Below the pieces are notes generated by a model. It searched no databases. It was given only the letters and a program-made list of their open reading frames with translations, and had not been told where the DNA came from. The position numbers were made by a program, and so were the translations under genes. Shown piece after piece: positions 9,006 through 17,607 of a DNA stretch of 64,000 nt (its first letter is position 1; each line of letters starts with the position of its first letter). The stretch lies in the NCBI GenBank assembly GCA_036267355.1, contig DATAWG010000025.1, forward strand, positions 83,801 to 147,800, read 5' to 3'. Source of the stretch: Pirellulales bacterium. GTDB taxonomy: Bacteria; Planctomycetota; Planctomycetia; Pirellulales; DATAWG01.

Positions 9006-10385
9006 TCACGCCGTTCGTTCCAGTTCCGCTTCCTGATGCAGCTTGTTATAGAGCGTCTTCAAGCTGATGCCGAGTTCCTCGGCCGTTTTCGGTTTGCTGC
9101 CGGCGTTGCGGTCGAGCGAATTGCGGATCGCTTGCATTTCGATCTCGCGCAGCGAAAGGGGTTGCGACGCGTTGAACTGTGGTTGCCGCGGCCGGCCGTT
9201 GCAAAGCCGGTCGGGCAGATCGTCGACCGTGATCGGCAGCGCATCGCACAGGATCGCGGCATGCTCGACGACGTTCGCAAGCTCGCGAATATTGCCAGGC
9301 CAGGTGTGCGATTTGAGCAGATCCATCGCCTCGGGCGAAAACACTTCGTCGCCGGGCCGGATGTGCGGCCGCGATCGGGCCAACAGATGCCGGGCCAGCG
9401 CCGGGATGTCGTCGATCCGTTGCCGCAGCGGCGGCAGCGGAATTTCGAACGTGTTGATGCGGAACAACAAGTCTTCGCGAAACTCGCCGGCGCCGACCAT
9501 TTCGTCGAGCCGCCGATGCGTCGCGCACACCACGCGCACATCGACCGTCTGCGGTTCGTTTTCACCGACTCGCCGGATCTCGCCGCTTTCGAGCACGCGC
9601 AGCAACTTGGCTTGCATCGCCTTGGGCAATTCACCGATCTCGTCGAGAAACAGCGTGCCGCCATCGGCGACTTCGAATAGCCCGACGCGATGCTCGTCGG
9701 CGCCGGTGAAGCTTCCTTTGCGGTGGCCGAAGAGTTCGCTTTCGATCAGATTTTCGGGCAGCGCTCCGCAGTTGATGGCCACCATCGGTTCGGCCGTCCG
9801 ATGGCTTTGGGCATGCAGCGCGCGGGCGACGAGTTCCTTGCCCGTGCCCGTTTCGCCGAGGATGAGCACGCTGGAATTGGTGGGGGCGACTTTCGCGATC
9901 CGCTGGCGTACGCGTTCCATGGCCGAGGATTGGCCGACCAGGTCGCTCGGCCCTTCGGCCCGTTCGAGCCGGCGCTGGAGCGCGCGGAATTTTTGCGTCA
10001 GCTCGCGCTTCTCGCGGATCCGCGAAAGCAGCGTTTCCAGCGAGGAGAGCTTGCAAGGCTTGGTGAGATAGTCGAACGCTCCTTGCCGCAACGCAGCCAC
10101 GGCCGTATCGAGCGACGATTTGCCCGTGAGCACGACGGCATCGACGTCGGGCGAAAGTTGTTTGGCCCGGGTGATCACTTGAATGCCGTTGTAGCCCGGC
10201 ATGTCGAGGTCTACGAGCAAGCAATCGAACGTATGCCGCTCGAGCGCCGCGACGGCAGTGGCGCCATCCGGGCAAACGGTCACTTCGTGTCCCATCCGGG
10301 CCAGCTCGATGCGCATCAACTCTTGCAACGAAGGCTCGTCGTCGGCGAAGAGCAGTTTCAGCCCTTTACGCGGCTTGGTAGTGAT
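9006..10385 (-). CDS. NtrC-type sigma54-dependent response regulator
   Basis: A two-component regulator with three domains. The receiver domain spans about residues 9-125, with acidic pocket DD15-16, phospho-acceptor Asp59 and Lys109. The AAA+ sigma54-activation domain has a Walker A GETGTGKE and a GSFTGA loop, a variant of GAFTGA. A C-terminal Fis-type helix-turn-helix ends the protein. It activates RNA polymerase carrying sigma54, and its partner is the kinase encoded immediately upstream. No ATG, GTG or TTG exists near the natural start. The only strong ribosome site (AAGGAG at 10393-10398) is followed seven bases later by ATC at 10385. The nearest in-frame ATG is at 10496, which would overlap the kinase gene by 131 bp. 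I place the start at 10385 but hold it loosely. Confidence 0.85.
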   Translation of the reverse strand: MTTKPRKGLKLLFADDEPSLQELMRIELARMGHEVTVCPDGATAVAALERHTFDCLLVDLDMPGYNGIQVITRAKQLSPDVDAVVLTGKSSLDTAVAALRQGAFDYLTKPCKLSSLETLLSRIREKRELTQKFRALQRRLERAEGPSDLVGQSSAMERVRQRIAKVAPTNSSVLILGETGTGKELVARALHAQSHRTAEPMVAINCGALPENLIESELFGHRKGSFTGADEHRVGLFEVADGGTLFLDEIGELPKAMQAKLLRVLESGEIRRVGENEPQTVDVRVVCATHRRLDEMVGAGEFREDLLFRINTFEIPLPPLRQRIDDIPALARHLLARSRPHIRPGDEVFSPEAMDLLKSHTWPGNIRELANVVEHAAILCDALPITVDDLPDRLCNGRPRQPQFNASQPLSLREIEMQAIRNSLDRNAGSKPKTAEELGISLKTLYNKLHQEAELERTA

Positions 10386-11973
10386 GGGTGTTCTCCTTGT
10401 GCGAATCGGTAGGTGTGGATTCGGCGAGCGGCAACGTGATGCGAAGCTGCGAGCCTTTGGCGGGCCCGGCGCTGGTGGCTTCGATTTGCCCGCCATGTTC
10501 GCTGACGATGCGATACACGATCGACAGTCCCAAGCCGGTGCCCTGGCCGCCGCGTTTGCGCGTGAAAAAGGGCTCGAAGAGATGTTCGAGCACTTCTTGG
10601 GTCATGCCGCAGCCGTTGTCGGTGAAAACCATTTCGGCGAATTCGCCGGTGGTGTGCAAATCGATCGTGAGCACCCCGCCGGAATCGACGGCGTCCAGCG
10701 CGTTGGTGATCATGTTCAGCACGACCTGCTTGATCTCCTGGCCGTTCACTTCGGCGACGACGGGGCCTGCGGGCGAAAAGTTAATCTGCTTTTTCTGATA
10801 CTTGCCCAAATGCCGCACCATGTCGATCACGCCTTGGATCAATTCGCTCAGATCGGTCGGCTGATGCTGCACGTCGCCCAAGCGCGAAAAATCGAGCAGC
10901 TTTTCAGTGATCTCCTTGCAGCGGAAGGCCTCGGTTTGAATCATCCGCAAATAGCGGCGCACAAGCTCGGATTGTGGGTCGTCGCCGGGCGCGATTTCCG
11001 CGAGCCGGCCTTCCAACGATTCGGCGCACATGGCGATCGAGGCCAGCGGGTTGTTGATCTCATGCGACACGCCCGCCGCCAAAAACCCGACGCTCGCCAA
11101 TTGTTCGCTGCGCACGACTTGCCGCGTGCGCAGTTGCACCTGATGATCCAGATCGTCGCGAATCGCCTGGAAGCGCGAGGTCATGTCGTTGAGCGAACGG
11201 GCCAGCTCCGCCATCTCGTCTTGGCTGTCGAGCTGAATCCGGTAGCCGAAATTGCCCGCCGCCACCACGCGCGATCCTTCGAGCAGCACCTGCAATGGGC
11301 GGAACACCCAGCGGTAGAATAGATGCACGAGCAAGACGAACGTCACCAATGCCAAGATCGTCGTCAGCCACGTGAGGATGATCAGCGTGCGGTAGCGGCC
11401 GCGCACCTCGCCGGCTAAATCGTGAATTCGGCGGTACAAAAAACTAGGCAGTTTGCCCGACAATCCCTGTGCCGAATCAAGCTGCGAATTGAGCTGCTCG
11501 AGCCGCTTGGCGTCGAGTGGCCATGCCGACGATTCCGCCAGATCGGCCAGTCGGGCGATCGTTTCTTGCATTTGCGCGACCACCGCTCGTTCGCTGCTGC
11601 GGTCGTTGATCAGAAAATCGTCTTGATCGTTTTGGGCCAATTGGCTGCTATAGTCTTCGAAGGCGGATTGCACGGCATCGAAATTCGTCCGAAAGCGGTC
11701 GCGGACCGTGTCGGCATCCGATGGCTGCGGCTGATCGGCCGACGCCGCGGCGCCCTCGGAAGGATTCGCCGTCACGCTCACGCGCAGGTCGCTTACCTTT
11801 TGCGCCAACTCGGTGGCCAGCGGCAATTCGGCCGCCCGATTGTGCAGGCTGCGCACCAGGCTGCGATAGGCATACAAGCCCAAGAACCCGCTGGTCGACA
11901 GCGTGGCCACAAGCACGGTCAGCAGCCCCACCCCGACGAGCAATTTATTGCGAATGGGCCATTTAGCCAGCAT
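10366..11973 (-). CDS. Membrane sensor histidine kinase
   Basis: A 535-residue kinase. Near the N-terminus is a membrane segment (residues 8-32), then a periplasmic sensor region of roughly 190 residues, a second membrane segment, a HAMP linker, a HisKA dimerisation domain with the phospho-acceptor in SHEINNPL, and a HATPase_c domain with N-box, DNGCGM and GQGTGLGLSI motifs. It should phosphorylate the NtrC-type regulator encoded next to it, and the two genes overlap. The start at 11973 has GGAGGT four bases upstream; a further ATG at 11985 lies upstream of that site. The signal sensed is unknown. Confidence 0.9.
   Translation of the reverse strand: MLAKWPIRNKLLVGVGLLTVLVATLSTSGFLGLYAYRSLVRSLHNRAAELPLATELAQKVSDLRVSVTANPSEGAAASADQPQPSDADTVRDRFRTNFDAVQSAFEDYSSQLAQNDQDDFLINDRSSERAVVAQMQETIARLADLAESSAWPLDAKRLEQLNSQLDSAQGLSGKLPSFLYRRIHDLAGEVRGRYRTLIILTWLTTILALVTFVLLVHLFYRWVFRPLQVLLEGSRVVAAGNFGYRIQLDSQDEMAELARSLNDMTSRFQAIRDDLDHQVQLRTRQVVRSEQLASVGFLAAGVSHEINNPLASIAMCAESLEGRLAEIAPGDDPQSELVRRYLRMIQTEAFRCKEITEKLLDFSRLGDVQHQPTDLSELIQGVIDMVRHLGKYQKKQINFSPAGPVVAEVNGQEIKQVVLNMITNALDAVDSGGVLTIDLHTTGEFAEMVFTDNGCGMTQEVLEHLFEPFFTRKRGGQGTGLGLSIVYRIVSEHGGQIEATSAGPAKGSQLRITLPLAESTPTDSHKENTHHYQAA
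10393..10398 (-). promoter_or_regulatory. Shine-Dalgarno site AAGGAG of the response regulator
   Basis: On the minus strand AAGGAG is followed by seven bases and then ATC, in frame with the receiver domain. The site lies inside the last codons of the kinase gene. It decides in favour of a start at 10385 rather than the far upstream ATG. Confidence 0.5.
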
Positions 11974-12265
11974 GGCGACCTCCATGTCGCTTTGGGCAAT
12001 TCCGATCGCGGCATTTGGCGGCGAGACGAAGATCGCGCACCCCGGCGGCGAACGTTTCCCGCCGTGCGAGAAAGGCGATCGCTCCGACCGGCACACCCTG
12101 CAAGACAGCAGTCCGATGGGCCGCGAAGTTTAGCATCTTGTCGAGATCGATCCAAGATCAGCCAAGTGCTTGCCCAAGCCGCGAGGGCAATTTAACATAA
12201 CGGCATCGCGGCCGATTCGGGGCATCGCCCGAGCGCCACTTCTTCTGGACAGGACGACCTCTGCC

Positions 12266-12589
12266 ATGGCCGAGAATCAGTCGAACACGCCACCCTCCAC
12301 GACACCCGCCGCGGCGGGCGCGCCGCCCGCTACCGCCGCTTCACAGGCTGCCGATGCTCCGCCATCGCCCGAGATCCTCAAAGCGGCCCTAAAAGCCTTC
12401 AAGAAGCGGATGAAATTCACCCAACTCGACGACGAATCGCGCGTCGGCCATGGGCCGATGAGCGGCGGCCAGAAATCCTCGATCACGGCAATCACTCCGC
12501 CCAACCAATATCCGCGCGCGGTTTGGGACGAGTTGGTAAAACAGGGCAAGCTGAAAAGCGCCAGCCACGGGATGTATTCGCTAGCATGA
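12266..12589 (+). CDS. Small hypothetical protein, planctomycete type
   Basis: A 107-residue soluble protein. The first 35 residues are low-complexity and rich in Ala, Pro and Thr. The remainder is compact and basic, with a KKRMKF block, a SRVGHGPMSGG block and an ending that could be a small winged-helix-like fold. I do not recognise a named family. It stands 34 bp ahead of the thioredoxin-like gene on the same strand, so the two may be cotranscribed. The start at 12266 was chosen because upstream in-frame sequence reads as non-coding. Confidence 0.65.
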   Translation: MAENQSNTPPSTTPAAAGAPPATAASQAADAPPSPEILKAALKAFKKRMKFTQLDDESRVGHGPMSGGQKSSITAITPPNQYPRAVWDELVKQGKLKSASHGMYSLA

Positions 12590-12622
12590 GCGCCGCTCCA
12601 TCTCCCAACGAAAGGTTGAACC

Positions 12623-13789
12623 ATGAACAGGAAGCAACCGTCGGCGGTATGGGCAATCTTCTTGGTGTCCGCGTTCGTCGCAACGCTCTCCACCAGCAAG
12701 CCAATCGCCGCTCGCGCCGCCGGGCCAGCGGCAACATCGACGCCGAAATCTGAGCCAAAACCCGCCGCCGCCCCGGCGAAGCGCACCGAGAACGAAATCC
12801 TCGCCGATTTACGAGCCGCGAAGGAACAGCTCGACACCGCGATGCCGGCCCTATCGGCAGTGGCCGATCCGCTGTTCCGCAAGGAAGATGGCCCCAAGGT
12901 GCGGCCATTGCTGCAGAACGCCGCCGCTCTGCTCGATGAACTGGCCCAATCGCAAACGGACAACACCGAACGCGAAGCGCTCCAGCGCGATCGCTGCCAA
13001 TATCTGGCCATCCTCGCAGCGTTGGGAGACGACGAGGCCGAAGCGTCGCTCGAAAAAACCGCCGGCGGAGACGGGGCCAACGCACTTGCCGCCCAATCGG
13101 CAATCGCGCTCCGCAAATGGTGGCAAGCCTCGAAAGACGCCGCCGCGCAGCAGAAGATTCTAACCGACTACACCGCGATCGCACGCAGCAATCCGGAGAG
13201 CAACAACGTCGCCCTGACCCTCGCCGTGATGGCCGGCATCGGACCCGCCACCGACGATATGCCCGTCAAGATTGCCGAAGTGCTTCGCAAAGTGATGAAG
13301 GGGGAGCGGGCCAAAAAGCTCGCCGCCCAACTCGATCCGAGCGGCGCTCAGCGCGATCTCGTCCATAAAGGGCTCGTGGCCGCCGGCCGCACCGCAAGCG
13401 GCAAGAACTTTTCCACCGACGATTGGAAGGGCAAAGTCGTTCTGCTCGACTTCTGGGCCACCTGGTGCGGCCCGTGCAACGCGGAAATTCCCCGTATGAA
13501 AGAACTCTACAAAACCTACCACGGTAAAGGACTCGAAATCGTCGGCCTCGATTGCGATGGCAGCGACGACACGGTCAATTCGTTCGTCAAGCAGAAGGAA
13601 ATGCCCTGGCCGCAAATGCGCGAGGCAGCGCAAAGCGAAAGCGAGCCGTGGCATCCGCTGGCGAGCGCTTGGGGCGTCAACGGAATACCGACGATGTTTC
13701 TCATCGACAAGAGGGGCGTGCTCCGATTCATCGACGCCCGCGAAGACACCGCCGCAAAGATCGAAAGCCTGCTCGGAGAGAAAAAATAG
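12623..13789 (+). CDS. Secreted thioredoxin-like protein (TlpA/AhpC-TSA fold)
   Basis: A 388-residue protein with a signal peptide (residues 8-33), a helical region of about 200 residues without a recognised family, and a C-terminal thioredoxin-fold domain from about 250. The redox motif WCGPC (cysteines near 282 and 285) and the cis-proline segment GVNGIPT are intact. It should act outside the cytoplasm as a thiol reductant or disulfide exchanger, like TlpA and ResA proteins. The ATG at 12623 is preceded by AACGAAAGG. A large palindrome follows its stop. Confidence 0.88.
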   Translation: MNRKQPSAVWAIFLVSAFVATLSTSKPIAARAAGPAATSTPKSEPKPAAAPAKRTENEILADLRAAKEQLDTAMPALSAVADPLFRKEDGPKVRPLLQNAAALLDELAQSQTDNTEREALQRDRCQYLAILAALGDDEAEASLEKTAGGDGANALAAQSAIALRKWWQASKDAAAQQKILTDYTAIARSNPESNNVALTLAVMAGIGPATDDMPVKIAEVLRKVMKGERAKKLAAQLDPSGAQRDLVHKGLVAAGRTASGKNFSTDDWKGKVVLLDFWATWCGPCNAEIPRMKELYKTYHGKGLEIVGLDCDGSDDTVNSFVKQKEMPWPQMREAAQSESEPWHPLASAWGVNGIPTMFLIDKRGVLRFIDAREDTAAKIESLLGEKK

Positions 13790-13791
13790 GG

Positions 13792-13943
13792 TGAGGGGTT
13801 AGGGTGAGGGGTTAGAGAACGCGCGAAACCGCAAGCGCGGTGTCGGGCCACAACCGGATATAGAACCGCGCTTGCGGTTTCGCGCGTCCACCGTATTTCC
13901 TACCGCCTCACCCTATCCTCTCACCCTAATCCCTCACCCTATC
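13792..13943. repeat. Long palindromic element between convergent genes
   Basis: Arms of 22 bp at 13819-13840 and 13866-13887 are exact reverse complements (core CGCGAAACCGCAAGCGCGG). They are bracketed by imperfect inverted GGTGAGGGGTTAG-type repeats at 13792-13815 and 13908-13943. The element fills the gap between the ends of two convergent genes, so a bidirectional terminator role is possible, but there are no U-tracts. Partial copies of the core occur near 8875 and 48550, so this is a dispersed family. Confidence 0.7.
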
Positions 13944-13945
13944 CC

Positions 13946-15370
13946 CTATTCTTTCCCGATTCCCGCCAGCAGCATTTCGGCGCGATAGGAGATTTCGACA
14001 TCTTTGTCGTTGGCGGCCGTTTCGAGCCGCGATTTCGCTCGCACGCCGAATTTGTGGATTTCCTTCGTTGCGGCATCGCGCACTTTCCAGGACGGATCGC
14101 CAAGTTTTTTAATTAAGCGGTCCAAATCGTCGTCGATCGCAGGATCGATTCCGCGCACGATCACGAGCGCGACCCGCGTGATCTTCTTCGGCTGCGGCAC
14201 GACTTCGAGCGGCACGATTCGGTCGAGCTCCGCCGGATCGAGCCGGCAGACGGCCGTCAGGCGTTTGGGATCGAGCGCATGCCGGGCGAGGATTTTCAGA
14301 ATCGCATCTTGATCCGCCGCGGCAAGGCCAGCCGCCGCCAGCTTGCCGCGCCATGGCGCGAGAACCGTGTCGTCGGTCTCGGTGGCTGGGCCAAGCACGA
14401 ACTCGGTCGGCTTCGCGGCGATCGCCGGCTTCGGCGCGGCACTCGCCTTCTTCGCACCCGTCGCCGCCGGAGCAGACGCTGCCGACAGGGCCGGCTGAAT
14501 TTTCGTCATCGTTACAACCGCGCCATTCGCTCGGACGATCTGAACGGCCGAGTACGCCGAATTCGATGTGGCGACGGCAGCAGGCAGGTCCGGCGCGGCC
14601 GGCATCGCACCGGCGCCGCTCGAGGCTAGGCTCGAAACCATTGCCGTGCGCCAGTGGCCGGTGTCGGGCTTGTAAAACGTGACATCGAGCAGCGCCGCGC
14701 TGCTGCTCTGCGAAACCGAATATGTTTCGGCGGACCTACGGCTGACGTGCATTTGGATTTGATACGGCAATTCTAGGTCGTAGAGCAAAAACGATTCGCG
14801 CGTCCCGCCGGCCAATAGCGGCAAGCTGCCGCTGCGCAGCGGCGCCAACCACGAGCCTTCCGGCAGACGGCGCTCGGTTGCCGTCGTGTCGGTCGCAAGG
14901 CCGAGGTCTTTCCAAAGCACCGCGGCGGAGCGCGTCTTGGCGGTCGGCCAATGGCCGAGCAGTCGCCCGCTGTTGAAGCTAAGCTGCACGTCGACCGTTT
15001 CCGTCTTGTCGATCGGGCCGTCGGCCGAAAGCCGGATCAAACCAAGCGGAGCAGGATCGCCCGGCTTTGCATGATCGTCGGAACTCGCCGTACGCAGGTC
15101 CTCCGCGAACGACGGCAACGGATCGGAAAACAAGTTGCGTGCATTCAGCGTCGGGTTCACCACATCGGCCACAAACACCGCCCACTCGGTCACCTCGACA
15201 TTCACCGTCGGATTCGGCAGGGCCTTTGCGGCGGCGTTCGCCGAAGCATTGTCAGACGATTTGCCGGCCCGAGGATTGCCCGTTTCCGCAGCGAGAGCAG
15301 CAGAACCGCAAACCGCAAAACACAGAGCGAGCAGAATCGTTCGTGTTGGAAGCGTGCTCGAGCATGCCAT
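13946..15370 (-). CDS. Secreted hypothetical protein with C-terminal helical repeats
   Basis: A 474-residue protein with a signal peptide ending near AALAA (residue 28). The middle part is beta-rich. A linker of Ala, Pro and Lys at about 290-320 leads to a C-terminal segment that looks like one or two HEAT-type helical repeats (LIKKLGDPSWKVRDAATKEI). I do not recognise a family. It is the last gene of the long minus-strand cluster that starts with the MoxR genes, 61 bp after the NPCBM gene, so it probably belongs to the same envelope-related transcription unit. Confidence 0.75.
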   Translation of the reverse strand: MACSSTLPTRTILLALCFAVCGSAALAAETGNPRAGKSSDNASANAAAKALPNPTVNVEVTEWAVFVADVVNPTLNARNLFSDPLPSFAEDLRTASSDDHAKPGDPAPLGLIRLSADGPIDKTETVDVQLSFNSGRLLGHWPTAKTRSAAVLWKDLGLATDTTATERRLPEGSWLAPLRSGSLPLLAGGTRESFLLYDLELPYQIQMHVSRRSAETYSVSQSSSAALLDVTFYKPDTGHWRTAMVSSLASSGAGAMPAAPDLPAAVATSNSAYSAVQIVRANGAVVTMTKIQPALSAASAPAATGAKKASAAPKPAIAAKPTEFVLGPATETDDTVLAPWRGKLAAAGLAAADQDAILKILARHALDPKRLTAVCRLDPAELDRIVPLEVVPQPKKITRVALVIVRGIDPAIDDDLDRLIKKLGDPSWKVRDAATKEIHKFGVRAKSRLETAANDKDVEISYRAEMLLAGIGKE

Positions 15371-15431
15371 CGTCGGACCTCTCTCCCTTGCTAGCGCTGC
15401 GGGCTCCGATGCCGCGTCCTAACCCCTCACT

Positions 15432-16871
15432 CTACTGCCGAATCAGCCGCGCCTCGCCCCACACGATTCGCCCGGCCACGTCGAAATTGGGGCCATAATC
15501 GGCCTCGAGCGAAAGCGACTTGATGTTTGCCACGTCGACATCGATGGCGGCCGGCTTGGAGGCATCGCCGCGCAGATCGGCCTGCTGCCAAAGCATTTTG
15601 CCGTCGCCCATGACGCGGACCGAGGCCCGGCCGATCTTGCCTTCGGGCTGCTGAAACCCGACTTTCGCGCGAAACCGCCCGAATGCTCCGGCGATGTCGT
15701 AGGTGAGCGTGCAGCGGGTGTGTACGGCAATCCCCTTGGCAACCGGGCCATCGGCCAGCACCAACGCACCGCCGGTGAGACTTTGGTTGACCCGGTACGG
15801 CATCAACCGATCGAAATAGGGAACCTGCACGACGGCCGAGGGCCGCAGATCGCCCAGCCAGGCAAGCCGGCCATTCCGCACCTCGATCGACTTCAATTGC
15901 TTGAGCGGAATTTCGACCCGGGCGGCGTCGGCGCCCGCTGAGCATATCGGTTTGAATCGCAGCACGCCGCTTTCGATGGCTTCGATCCGGCCGAAAAGCC
16001 GGTCGCCATCCGGCAACGCAAACGCTTCATAAAGCGATTTGTCCGCAGCGATTTCTCGTTGCGAAAGCAAAATGCCCGCCAGCCGGTCGAGCTTGATGCG
16101 GCGACTTTCGCCCTCGAATTTGAATTTGAGGAATCCGCCGTCGAGGCCTTCCGCGAGCCCGGGCACCGCTTTGACATCGCCAGCTTTCTCGATAAAGGCG
16201 ACATCTTGTCCCTCGGCGGATTGATTCAGGTCTTTCGCCTTCTTGACCATCGCCGGCGACGACGACCAGATGGCCCGGATCCGATCCACCGGCACGGCGA
16301 TCGGCGAACCGGCGAAGGAATCGAACGTGAGACGCACAGAATCGGCGGCCCACTTGTCGAGCGAAGCGTAGGCGGCATCGCCGCCGGCGAATTCGAATTG
16401 CCAGATGACGACGCCGCGACGCGATATTCGCGGCGCTGGCAGAACCGGCGATGCATCATGTGGAATCGTGATGGCCGGCGGCTGCGCATATGTCGAGCGA
16501 GCGTACGCCGATGTGCCGTTGGCGGCAGCATACGGGGTCGAATACGCTTCCGTAGTCTGCGCCGACGAAATCCCGAACAAACCGCCAATCGCGCTTAGTG
16601 GGCTCGGTTTTGGCTTCGACATGGCGGGCGCCGCTACGGTGTGTCCTTCACCGAAAGAAACGTCTACGATCTCGGCGAGCGGAATCCGGACGGGTTTTGA
16701 ATTGTCCGTCTTTTGCTGCACAAGAATTGCGTCGGAATCGAATCCCGCGATCGTGCCGGAAATGGCTTTGTCGTCGACCGTGCGCACGGTTTCAGCTTGG
16801 GCGCGGCCCATGGCAATAGCCAGCGCAAACGCGATCGCAAGCAAGCCCCGCCGCTCTGGCAATAGATTCAT
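15432..16871 (-). CDS. Secreted NPCBM-domain protein
   Basis: A 479-residue protein with a signal peptide (residues 1-26). The first third has a small beta domain, and a central lectin-like or jellyroll part follows. The C-terminal about 150 residues match the NPCBM/NEW2 carbohydrate-binding module, including the motif around GIAVHTRCTLTYDI. Such modules in planctomycetes accompany enzymes acting on complex glycans, but no catalytic domain is visible here. The ATG at 16871 lies 16 bp after the previous stop, so cotranscription is likely. Confidence 0.78.
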   Translation of the reverse strand: MNLLPERRGLLAIAFALAIAMGRAQAETVRTVDDKAISGTIAGFDSDAILVQQKTDNSKPVRIPLAEIVDVSFGEGHTVAAPAMSKPKPSPLSAIGGLFGISSAQTTEAYSTPYAAANGTSAYARSTYAQPPAITIPHDASPVLPAPRISRRGVVIWQFEFAGGDAAYASLDKWAADSVRLTFDSFAGSPIAVPVDRIRAIWSSSPAMVKKAKDLNQSAEGQDVAFIEKAGDVKAVPGLAEGLDGGFLKFKFEGESRRIKLDRLAGILLSQREIAADKSLYEAFALPDGDRLFGRIEAIESGVLRFKPICSAGADAARVEIPLKQLKSIEVRNGRLAWLGDLRPSAVVQVPYFDRLMPYRVNQSLTGGALVLADGPVAKGIAVHTRCTLTYDIAGAFGRFRAKVGFQQPEGKIGRASVRVMGDGKMLWQQADLRGDASKPAAIDVDVANIKSLSLEADYGPNFDVAGRIVWGEARLIRQ

Positions 16872-16887
16872 TGACTCACTCTCCGCA

Positions 16888-17526
16888 TCATGGCGATGCT
16901 GCCTTGGAGCTTGCCGGTCTAGCCTGTGCATCCGGTTGCAACGGCACCGTCTTGGCATCGGTCGATTGATCTTCGGCCGATTTCTCTTCGGCGAGCTGTT
17001 GGTAGTAGCTCTGCAAAAGCGACTCATATCCCGGCGGGAATCCGTCGGTTTTCGATTGCAAGATTTCCTTTCGCAGCTTCGGTGGAAGCTGGGCCGACTG
17101 CCAGGCATTCGGATTCACGCCGTGCGCTTCGCCCGCTGTCGGGTCGCCGCTAGCGATCACCGAATCGCGGCGGCCGCCATTCGGCCGATTTCCACGGCCC
17201 AGCCCGCTGCAATGCCGCTCGAGCGCGGCAATCAATTCATCGAGCGATCGCACAACTTGCCGCTCGCGCGTTTGCACCGGTTCGTCGGTTTCGCATTGGC
17301 TCAGGTCGCCATGGATCACGGTCATGCGGCGGGAAATCGTTTTCAGCGGATCACTGTCGGCATGCCCTTTGGCCGCGGAAAGCATCTTGGGAATCAGATC
17401 GAATTCGTCCGATAGCTTTGGCTGAGGCCGGTCAAGGGGCGAATCGGGCGGAGTCGCATGAGCGCCGAACGCAATTCCAACAAGAAGCGATAATGCTGCG
17501 ACCGGCGCTATGCGATGCGTCCTCAT
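16888..17526 (-). CDS. Secreted hypothetical protein
   Basis: A 212-residue protein with an N-terminal signal peptide ending after AHA (residues 1-24), then a polar, mostly helical body and a disordered Ala/Ser/Pro tail. No family is recognised. The ATG at 17526 has AGGAG seven bases upstream. It lies between the coiled-coil gene and the NPCBM gene in a tight same-strand run, which suggests a shared role in the cell envelope. Confidence 0.7.
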   Translation of the reverse strand: MRTHRIAPVAALSLLVGIAFGAHATPPDSPLDRPQPKLSDEFDLIPKMLSAAKGHADSDPLKTISRRMTVIHGDLSQCETDEPVQTRERQVVRSLDELIAALERHCSGLGRGNRPNGGRRDSVIASGDPTAGEAHGVNPNAWQSAQLPPKLRKEILQSKTDGFPPGYESLLQSYYQQLAEEKSAEDQSTDAKTVPLQPDAQARPASSKAASP

Positions 17527-17607
17527 GATTTCTCCTCGGTTCATCGTTCGCACGAGACGCGGCGGCCATCGGCCGCTCGGATTTACCGCGCGCATTCTAC
17601 AGTGCGT

